Assembly: GCA_018901355.1 (NCBI GenBank)
Contig: JAHIEZ010000045.1
Location: forward strand, 1-13,292
Length of the DNA stretch: 13,292 bases
Direction: 5' to 3'
From: Patescibacteria group bacterium
GTDB lineage: Bacteria; Patescibacteriota; Microgenomatia; UBA12405
Part shown: piece by piece, positions 6,887-12,686 of the stretch
Position numbering within the stretch: position 1 is the first letter of the stretch
Layout of the letters: each line of letters opens with the position of its first letter
Notes under the pieces: model-generated
What the model was told of the DNA's origin: nothing
Databases searched by the model: none
The model's input: only the letters and a program-made list of their open reading frames with translations
Translations under genes and position numbers: made by a program

Positions 6887-7958
6887 GAGAGTGAATTAAT
6901 TTTAATATTTTGAGATTATTTTTTTGAGGAGGAAAAGAAGAAGCAAGAGGGTATCTTGCTAATTGGTTAAGACTGATAAGGATTTGTGATGAAGTGAGCT
7001 TGTCCTGAGGCAAAATGATGGTTTGGGGTAGATTTTTTTTGACTAAGAGAGCATTTTTGTTTTGTTCGTCTTGTGAGCTTTTGGGTAAAGGAATAAGAAG
7101 AGCGTTTTTTTTGAGAGCAGTAATCTCCTGACAGGTATTGGCACCGGCCCGACTAATAATAATGGAAGCATTTTGTAAGACCCAACCAATATCTTCCAGG
7201 CCAACATAGTTGGTGGGATAATAATTTTTTAGATGAGAAGATTGTTTTTTTATGGAGTCAAGATGTTTAACACCGGTGTGATGAATGATAAGATATTTTT
7301 GGGTTAATTTTGGAAGAATAGGTAAAATGTTTTGGTTGACAGTTTCGCAGCCCTGACTACCGCCGGTAATATAAAGCAGGGGTTTTTGTTTGATTTTTAA
7401 AATTAAATGTTGGTAATTTTTGGTGGAGTTTTGATAGATTTGAAAACGAAGCAGATTGCCGGTGACGACAATTTTATTTTTAAAAAGAGCGGAAAAAAGA
7501 GAGGCCGAGGGGGGGTAAGAAAGAGCAATTTTTTTGGCAAAAATAGAATTGATTTTTGTGCTTAAACCAAAAGTGGGAGTTTGTTCGTGGATAATAACAG
7601 GAATAGCTTTTAGAAAGGCGGCAAAAACGAGAGGAACAGAACTGTAACCTCCAAAAGAGATGACAAGATTGGGTTTGGCTTTTTTGAGTAAAAGCAGGGA
7701 TTGTCTAATGGCTGAGATAAGATCAGGAAAACTTAATATGGATGAGGCCAGATGATAGCGATCGAATTTGCTACTTTTGAGAGAATAAAATTTTACTTTG
7801 AGTTTTTTGACGATGGTATTTTTGATATGAAGCTCACGAGAGTGAAGATGAGAAACATAAATAAGACTCCAGCTGATGTTTTTGTCTTGTTTTATTTGTC
7901 TTACCAGCTCAATGGCGGGGGTGTGGTGATTACCGACGATCAGAAGACTTTTGTTCAT
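6879..7958 (-). CDS. murG: UDP-GlcNAc:lipid I N-acetylglucosaminyltransferase MurG
   Basis: Peripheral inner-membrane GT-B glycosyltransferase that converts lipid I to lipid II (359 aa, usual size). Recognised by SFGGYSSVPLVFAA followed by IPVIIHEQ in the N-terminal domain. In the C-terminal domain, ITGGSQGCETVN and SRAGANTCQEITAL lead to the UDP-GlcNAc-contacting SSQDEQNKNA. The N-terminal glycine loop, GGTGGH..P in most MurG proteins, is shortened to VGNHHTP. The start overlaps the ftsW end by 29 bp and the end overlaps the ftsQ-like gene by 8 bp. Composition is skewed: many Lys, Asn, Ser, Ile and Leu but few Gly and Glu, as in other minus-strand genes here. Confidence 0.93.
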   Translation of the reverse strand: MNKSLLIVGNHHTPAIELVRQIKQDKNISWSLIYVSHLHSRELHIKNTIVKKLKVKFYSLKSSKFDRYHLASSILSFPDLISAIRQSLLLLKKAKPNLVISFGGYSSVPLVFAAFLKAIPVIIHEQTPTFGLSTKINSIFAKKIALSYPPSASLFSALFKNKIVVTGNLLRFQIYQNSTKNYQHLILKIKQKPLLYITGGSQGCETVNQNILPILPKLTQKYLIIHHTGVKHLDSIKKQSSHLKNYYPTNYVGLEDIGWVLQNASIIISRAGANTCQEITALKKNALLIPLPKSSQDEQNKNALLVKKNLPQTIILPQDKLTSSQILISLNQLARYPLASSFPPQKNNLKILKLIHSLV

Positions 7959-9048
7959 TGTCCGAGTATATCAGGGAACCTGAGTGTTTTTCGATATTGT
8001 GGGTCAAGCCAATGGCGGCCAGTAAGCTGAGAAGGGATGATCCTCCATAGGAAATAAAAGGAAGAGGTACTCCGGTTAGAGGAATTAGGGCAACAATAGC
8101 GCCAACATTAATCAGGGTTTGATAAGCAATCCAGCAAGCAATGCCGGCACAGATAAGAGAGTGAAATTTGTTTTCAATATTTTGGGAAATTTTAAAAAGG
8201 TGGGTGATAAGGGAAATATAAAGAAAAAAAATAAAGATTAGTCCTAAAAACCCTGTTTCTTCACCGATGACTGCCAAGATGGAGTCGGTAGAGATTTTGG
8301 GAATGAAACGATATTTTTGAGTAGAGGAACCGAAGCCTTTTCCTAGCCAAGAACCGGAAGCGAGAGCGTAGACAATTTGATTGTGATGATAAGAACTGTC
8401 CGGACTTGATTGAGGGGAAATGAGGGTTTTGAGCCGTTGGTTTCTGTAGGGGGAAAATATGGTCAGGATTAGACTAAGGCCAGTGACTAAAAAACAGAGA
8501 AGAAAGAGGGGTAGAATTTTTCCATCGGCCAGATAGTAAATAGAAATGGTGATAGCGCTGACGAGGATAGCAGAACTTAAATTTGGCTGAACAACAATAA
8601 GGAAAAAGGGCAAACTGAGATGAAGAATAAGAGTTTTTATATTTAATTTTTCCGGACGGGAAAAAAGAAAAGAAAAGTAAATAATGGAAGTGAATTTGAT
8701 AATTTCTGCCGGTTGAATGCCAAAAAGACCAAAATCGAGCCAACGTCTGGCTCCAAGAGCGGTAGCACCAATTTGGGGAACTAAAACCAAAATAAGGAGA
8801 ATGATAGAGGAAATGTACAAAATAGAACTAATTTTTTTTATAGTATTGATGGCTATGGTAGAAGAAAAATAAAAAACGGGTAGACCTAAACCTAGCCAGA
8901 GGAGTTGTTTTTTTATAAAATAATATTTGTCAGCAAAACCAGATTCGGCTTCAGCCAAAGAAGAGATAGAAATGAAGGCGATACCGATGGCGACAAGAAT
9001 GAAGGTAAGAAGAATTAAGGGAGATTTTTTTTTAGTTTTGGGAGGCAT
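7930..9048 (-). CDS. ftsW: FtsW, SEDS-family septal peptidoglycan glycosyltransferase
   Basis: Polytopic membrane enzyme polymerising lipid II at the septum with a class B penicillin-binding protein (372 aa). Motifs in order: GARRWLDFGLFGIQPAEIIK, QPNLSSA, then the extracytoplasmic block ISTDSILAVIGEETGFLG with the conserved Asp, and finally NVGAIVALIPLTGVPLPFIS with GGSS. The usual QPDLG segment has Asn in place of Asp. A basic N-terminal tail (PPKTKKK) precedes the first helix and a short polar tail ends the protein. Its place next to murG and the non-RodA form of the TDSI block point to FtsW; the second SEDS gene at 3150-4154 is the RodA type. It overlaps the ATP-grasp gene by 17 bp at its start. 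Confidence 0.92.
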   Translation of the reverse strand: MPPKTKKKSPLILLTFILVAIGIAFISISSLAEAESGFADKYYFIKKQLLWLGLGLPVFYFSSTIAINTIKKISSILYISSIILLILVLVPQIGATALGARRWLDFGLFGIQPAEIIKFTSIIYFSFLFSRPEKLNIKTLILHLSLPFFLIVVQPNLSSAILVSAITISIYYLADGKILPLFLLCFLVTGLSLILTIFSPYRNQRLKTLISPQSSPDSSYHHNQIVYALASGSWLGKGFGSSTQKYRFIPKISTDSILAVIGEETGFLGLIFIFFLYISLITHLFKISQNIENKFHSLICAGIACWIAYQTLINVGAIVALIPLTGVPLPFISYGGSSLLSLLAAIGLTHNIEKHSGSLIYSDNEQKSSDRR

Positions 9049-10126
9049 TTTGAAAGAGGGTTTTGACGGTTTTTGGGGTAAGTTTAAGATTTCTGTTTTG
9101 AGATATTTGTCTAAGAGTTTGACCTTTTGAATTTTTGGAATTGAGCTGAAATCCGACTATTTTGGAAGAAAAGAAACGCTTGTTTTCAAAATTAATGTCT
9201 ATTTTGTGATCTAGCTTGAGAAAACTGGCTAAATGAAGAAGAAAAAGAGGAGTATAAGGGGTGGTTGTTTCCAATTGATGGTAAAAGGCAAAAGAGGCGG
9301 TCAGCCGGGGGTTGCATTCCTGGAGATAGACTTTGTCTTTATCGATTAAAAAATCCAGGCCAAAAAAGCCAAGATATTTTTTTTGTTGTAAAATGCGGGA
9401 AAATTTTAAAGTTAAATGTTTTATTTGTTTTTTTATTTGAGGAGAAGCAGAACAGGGCCACTGACGGCCGGTGGTAGCCAAGGGATTGGAAGAAAGAAAA
9501 TGAAGACCGTTGATTTGAAGGGCGAGTGGACTTTGAATTAAGCCTTGAGAGGTAAGACAGCAATTGTTGATCAGGGTTTTGGCGTTTTTTAGATAGGGAG
9601 AATACTTGACTGGAGTGTTGGGAATAATTTTATTTTTAACGTCAGAAAATCGGGAAGAAAGAAAAGAACTTTTTCCAGCCCAACCGAAACGAGTTTGGAT
9701 AACGATCTTTTTTAGTAAGGGTTTATATTTTTGATAAGTTTGTTGGTTAAAAACTTCCAGATGGTAAGGAGGGTGAGGGATTTGATAATGAAGACAAAGT
9801 AGACTGAATTTAATTTTATCTTCCAAGGTACGGCTGAGAGAGGCACTGTTGCCGATGGGAAGCCAGTGATTTTTTTGACAGAGATAATCAATTTTTTTTG
9901 ATGGTTTAAAAAAGACAATGGCGGGTTTTTTTTGATTTTGTTGACAGGTTTGTTTGATAAATTTGAGAGTGGCAGGAGAAGAAAGTAATTGACCGCTATT
10001 TTTAAGGGAGGGATTTTTTAGAGAATAAAAATTTTTTAGTTGAGGAATTTTGATATCTAAAAAAGGATCAACGACAGGAAAAAAGAAGTTGTAATTACTT
10101 TGGTTGAGAGTTTTTAAAAGATTCAT
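9032..10126 (-). CDS. ATP-grasp carboxylate-amine ligase of unknown substrate
   Basis: Predicted cytosolic ATP-dependent ligase (364 aa) joining a carboxylate to an amine or similar nucleophile through an acyl-phosphate. ATP-grasp features: LEDKIKFSLLCLHYQIPHPPY (101-121) at the start of the central domain, a glycine loop at QTRFGWAGKSSF (144-155), and the metal-binding end GFFGLDFLIDKDKVYLQECNPRL, with Glu270 and Asn272 as likely magnesium ligands. The first 95 residues form a divergent pre-ATP-grasp domain. It does not look like Ddl, MurC-F (a different fold) or a close RimK/LysX homologue. The ATP-grasp fold is clear, the substrate is not. It shares an ATGA overlap with the PLP enzyme upstream and runs 17 bp into ftsW, so it is embedded in the cell-wall operon. 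A peptidoglycan cross-bridge or stem-peptide ligase is one possibility; partnership with the nearby LysW-like protein is another. Confidence 0.75.
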   Translation of the reverse strand: MNLLKTLNQSNYNFFFPVVDPFLDIKIPQLKNFYSLKNPSLKNSGQLLSSPATLKFIKQTCQQNQKKPAIVFFKPSKKIDYLCQKNHWLPIGNSASLSRTLEDKIKFSLLCLHYQIPHPPYHLEVFNQQTYQKYKPLLKKIVIQTRFGWAGKSSFLSSRFSDVKNKIIPNTPVKYSPYLKNAKTLINNCCLTSQGLIQSPLALQINGLHFLSSNPLATTGRQWPCSASPQIKKQIKHLTLKFSRILQQKKYLGFFGLDFLIDKDKVYLQECNPRLTASFAFYHQLETTTPYTPLFLLHLASFLKLDHKIDINFENKRFFSSKIVGFQLNSKNSKGQTLRQISQNRNLKLTPKTVKTLFQNASQN

Positions 10127-10941
10127 CTTTTGGCGCCGGTTAAAAGAATAAGAGGAAAGGGTCCCGGGTCAAATATTTTTTGGGCTTTTTGATAACCGGC
10201 TAGGGCTAAAGCCCCCTCAGCAGAGGTGTAAATTTTATTTTTTTCCAAATGTTTTTGTTGTCTTTTTACGTTTTCTTCCTGAACTACCAAAGTAGAGCCA
10301 TGACTTTTTTTGATGGCAGCTAAAACGAGAGTTTTGAGAGGGAGGGAGCGAACAGAAAGAGAGGTGGTGGAAGTGGTAGTTTCCGGACGATAATTTTTGT
10401 CAAAAACAGAGGCAAGAGGACAATAAGAGGCGGGTTGAACGGCAAAAATTTTGCAGGTTGAAGGTAGGGTTTGAGAAAGACCCAAAAGGGTGGTACCACT
10501 GGCGATGGGAATAAAAATGCTACTAATTTTGGGGAGCTGTTTTTTGATTTCCAAACCGATTTGAGAATAACCTTTAAGGGCGACGGGATCAGTTGATTGA
10601 CGAAGATTATAGCTATGATTTTTTTGAGTATATTTGAAAGCGTCACTAATGGGTTTGAGGCTGATAACAATATTTTGTTTTGATTGACGCAAAAGAAGAA
10701 GTTTGGCAGGATCGGTTTGGGGGGAGAGAAAAATGGTGAGAGGTAGGTGGTATTGGCGGCAAAAATGAACGGCGGAGATGGCGGCATTGCCGGTAGAAGA
10801 AATGACGGCAGAAGTGAAATGATGAAGCAGGGCGTTTTTGACTTGTTTTTCAATGGCCCGATCTTTGGCGGAGCCGGTAAGGTTTTGATCTTCTCTTTTA
10901 AAATAGATTTGATCTATTTTTTGCAAGGCAGTAGGGGTCAT
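10123..10941 (-). CDS. Threonine-synthase-like PLP-dependent enzyme (fold type II)
   Basis: Predicted cytosolic pyridoxal-phosphate enzyme of the tryptophan synthase beta/threonine synthase/cysteine synthase fold (272 aa). The PLP lysine is Lys26 in IYFKREDQNLTGSAKDRA. Asn52 in SSTGNAA would contact the cofactor ring, SGTT (148-151) fits the phosphate-binding loop, and TG near the C-terminus completes the site. YNLRQSTDPVALKGYSQIGLEI (starting at residue 111) resembles the threonine synthase YNLR...P..L.GQ segment. It is shorter than threonine synthase (350 aa or more) or cysteine synthase (about 310), starting almost directly at the TP-L motif. Reactions possible for the fold include beta- or gamma-replacement, ammonia-lyase and amino-acid racemase chemistry, so function is open. 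It shares an ATGA overlap with the ATP-grasp gene, and a divergent LysW-like gene starts 17 bp away. Confidence 0.78.
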   Translation of the reverse strand: MTPTALQKIDQIYFKREDQNLTGSAKDRAIEKQVKNALLHHFTSAVISSTGNAAISAVHFCRQYHLPLTIFLSPQTDPAKLLLLRQSKQNIVISLKPISDAFKYTQKNHSYNLRQSTDPVALKGYSQIGLEIKKQLPKISSIFIPIASGTTLLGLSQTLPSTCKIFAVQPASYCPLASVFDKNYRPETTTSTTSLSVRSLPLKTLVLAAIKKSHGSTLVVQEENVKRQQKHLEKNKIYTSAEGALALAGYQKAQKIFDPGPFPLILLTGAKR

Positions 10942-10945
10942 ATGC

Positions 10946-10954
10946 TATAGTATA
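10946..10954. promoter_or_regulatory. Symmetric bidirectional -10 element between PLP and LysW-like genes
   Basis: The 9 bases TATAGTATA contain TATAGT on the plus strand (10946-10951) and TATACT on the minus strand (complement of 10949-10954). Exactly 7 nt separate each hexamer from its ATG (10959 on plus, 10941 on minus). A start of transcription 7-8 nt past each -10 would make both mRNAs leaderless, which agrees with the absence of Shine-Dalgarno sequences on both sides. A TTGCAA at 10921-10926 could be a plus-strand -35 at a long 19-bp spacing. Confidence 0.5.
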
Positions 10955-10958
10955 AGCG

Positions 10959-11123
10959 ATGGAAGAAATAAAGAAAATTAGCTGTCCTGATTGTGGGGCG
11001 AAGATAGTGGCTGGTGAGAAAGTAGAGATAGGAGATATTTTGGAGTGTAGCAAGTGTGGGACGGAGGTAGAAGTGGTATCACTCTCCCCTTTTTGTTGCC
11101 AAGAGCTGGTAGAAGAGAAGTGA
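10959..11123 (+). CDS. LysW-like zinc-ribbon protein (putative amino-group carrier)
   Basis: A 54-aa acidic protein and the only plus-strand gene in the cell-wall cluster. It has two zinc knuckles, CPDCGA (9-14) and CSKCGT (30-35), separated by VEIGDILE, followed by EVEVVSLSP. This is the layout of LysW, the amino-group carrier of lysine and arginine biosynthesis: CP.CGA, G(E/D).(V/L), C..CG.ELEVV. Family members end in EDWGE, whose last Glu carries the substrate. This protein instead ends PFCCQELVEEK, so the acceptor tail is missing or altered and two extra cysteines (46, 47) appear. The last 45 bp overlap the 3' end of the NlpC/P60-like gene tail to tail. An unrelated zinc ribbon of transcription-factor type cannot be excluded, but length and spacing favour the LysW family. 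Confidence 0.72.
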   Translation: MEEIKKISCPDCGAKIVAGEKVEIGDILECSKCGTEVEVVSLSPFCCQELVEEK

Positions 11124-11657
11124 TTTGTTTTTTTTGATATTACCCAATTTGACCCCCCTACTCTGACGGCTGGAGTGGACATAGTAGATTTTGTCGGGGC
11201 TGACTTTGTAGATAAAAAGAAGGTGGTGGCCGTTTTTTTGACGGATTAGGTTTCCAGGCTGGGGGTTTTTGGTGACAATGGCGTTGGGAGGACTGGTAAG
11301 TAAATTGGCAGAAAGTCGGCGGGGGCCGGTTTTGCCGTTGGTGCCAATTAAATAAGGTTTAATAGACCGGTGGTGTTTTTTTTGATAAAGAAAATCGAGA
11401 AGATGATAGGCCAGGGCGGAACAATCTAGGCCGATTTTATTTTTCTTTTGGAAGGCATAAGTATTTTGAGGTGTTAGTTTAACTTTTTGTTTTTTAGCTA
11501 AACTAGCAGTATATTTTTGAATTTGCCTCCAGTTGCCCTTGCCAACTTGGACTGAGAGTTTTTGGAGAGGGTTTTGGGGGGTGTTGATGAAATAAGGCAG
11601 ATTACGATAATGAGAGATTTCCCCGACTAAAGATTTTTCTAGTTTAATCCTATCCAT
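11079..11657 (-). CDS. NlpC/P60-like cysteine peptidase/amidase, no signal peptide
   Basis: Predicted papain-like hydrolase of 192 aa (from the ATG at 11657). The nucleophile block is IGLDCSALAYHLLD (Cys79 in this numbering). The His block is NGHHLLFIYKV, preceded by PGNLIRQ, which resembles the GDL.F...HVGIY strand pair of NlpC/P60, and YYVHSS may give the third polar residue. These enzymes usually cleave peptidoglycan stem peptides, but no signal peptide or membrane helix is seen, so it may act in the cytosol on precursors or recycled peptides. The frame is open to an earlier ATG at 11693 (204 aa); I prefer 11657 because it overlaps the mraY end by 19 bp rather than 55. The 3' end overlaps the LysW-like gene by 45 bp on the opposite strand. 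Confidence 0.65.
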   Translation of the reverse strand: MDRIKLEKSLVGEISHYRNLPYFINTPQNPLQKLSVQVGKGNWRQIQKYTASLAKKQKVKLTPQNTYAFQKKNKIGLDCSALAYHLLDFLYQKKHHRSIKPYLIGTNGKTGPRRLSANLLTSPPNAIVTKNPQPGNLIRQKNGHHLLFIYKVSPDKIYYVHSSRQSRGVKLGNIKKNKSLLFYQLLATKRGE

Positions 11658-12673
11658 AGACCAAAAATGGCTAATATAATGCCGGTAAGCCAAGCTCTGA
11701 AAACTATTTTTGGTTCTTCCCAGCCATGATTTTGTAAGGCTAAATGAAAAGGAGCAACGGGAAAAAGTTTACGACCAAGATATTTTTTGGAAAAAATTTG
11801 AAGGGTACTACTGAGGCCTTCAACAATAAAAGGCAAACCAATGATGACCAAAGGGATGACACGGCCCAAAAGAATGGCAATAACGGCAAAAGTGGCGCCA
11901 AAAGAAAGAGAGCCAACGTCACCCAGCCAAATTCTGGCAGGGAAAACGTTGAAATAAAGAAAGGCGATAAGTGAACCCAGCCAAAGAGAAAGAAAAAGAG
12001 AAATGGGGGTGTCGAGAGAATTGTTGGCCAAAAACCAAAAAGCAAAAAGAGAGATGGTTAAGAGTCCACAGGCTAAACCATCAAGGCCGTCGGTGATATT
12101 GAAAAAATTGGCAAACATAACAATAAAAGTGGTGGAAATGGGTATAAACAGTAAACCCAGAGTGACCGGCCCCAAAAAAGGAACGTAAATAAAGTTAATA
12201 TTGAGTCGGAAATAAATGATGAAGGAAACCATAAGGGCAATAAAAATCTGAAGTAGCAATTTTTGTCTCATCCGAAGACCAAAAAAACCGCTTTTTTGGA
12301 AATGAAAAAACTTGAGAACATCGTCGTAGAGTCCGAGGATGGCAAAACCGATAAAGGTAATAAAAATAACGATGATTTCATTATCAATTTGATAATTACT
12401 GGAAATAAAGATTTTGGAAAATTTAAGTAGGGGTAGTAAAAAAGTAAAAAGAATGCTGACGGCAAGAATGATCAAGAGTCCCCCACCGACAGGGGTGCCG
12501 GTTTTGTTTTGATGTAGTTTGTTAAAGATGGGGGTGAGTTTGTTTTGAAAATCCCGAGTGTTTTGTTCTTGTCTTTGAAATTTTAGGCGGTAAAGAAGGT
12601 TGATAAAAGGAATAACCAGAAGGCTGGTGGTAAAAAAAGAAAAAAGGAGCAGACCCAAATAAAGGTGCGTCAT
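11639..12673 (-). CDS. mraY: Phospho-N-acetylmuramoyl-pentapeptide transferase MraY
   Basis: Integral membrane enzyme transferring phospho-MurNAc-pentapeptide from UDP to undecaprenyl phosphate to form lipid I (344 aa, about 10 membrane helices). Conserved stretches: KTGTPVGGG (57-65), LYDDVLK with Asp117/118, NFFNITDGLDGL (189-200) with its catalytic-loop aspartates, and ARIWLGDVGSLSFG (246-259). The final motif is normally P.HHH.E..GW.E.K; here it is APFHLALQNHGWEEPK, so only the first His (310) of the triad remains. The GW.EPK part still marks it as MraY rather than WecA. It lies 13 bp after murA, with a weak TATACT -10 (12679-12684) just before the ATG, and overlaps the NlpC/P60-like gene at its end. 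Confidence 0.93.
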   Translation of the reverse strand: MTHLYLGLLLFSFFTTSLLVIPFINLLYRLKFQRQEQNTRDFQNKLTPIFNKLHQNKTGTPVGGGLLIILAVSILFTFLLPLLKFSKIFISSNYQIDNEIIVIFITFIGFAILGLYDDVLKFFHFQKSGFFGLRMRQKLLLQIFIALMVSFIIYFRLNINFIYVPFLGPVTLGLLFIPISTTFIVMFANFFNITDGLDGLACGLLTISLFAFWFLANNSLDTPISLFLSLWLGSLIAFLYFNVFPARIWLGDVGSLSFGATFAVIAILLGRVIPLVIIGLPFIVEGLSSTLQIFSKKYLGRKLFPVAPFHLALQNHGWEEPKIVFRAWLTGIILAIFGLWIGLN

Positions 12674-12686
12674 ACTTAAGTATATA

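Noticed and set aside
9032..10126. D-alanine-D-alanine ligase, which often lies in dcw clusters
   Set aside because: It is ATP-grasp, but the Ddl-specific motifs around the D-Ala sites are not visible and the N-terminal domain differs, so I left the substrate open.
10320..10853. A 177-codon open frame on the minus strand in another phase inside the PLP enzyme gene
   Set aside because: It is low-complexity, Pro/Phe/Leu/Ser-rich and has no family features, while the overlapping frame has a full set of PLP-enzyme motifs. Long alternative frames are expected in strongly skewed DNA.
11100..11160. A frameshift that would restore an EDWGE tail to the LysW-like protein
   Set aside because: I read the downstream bases in all three plus-strand frames and found no DWGE-like ending, so a simple one-base error does not explain the missing tail.
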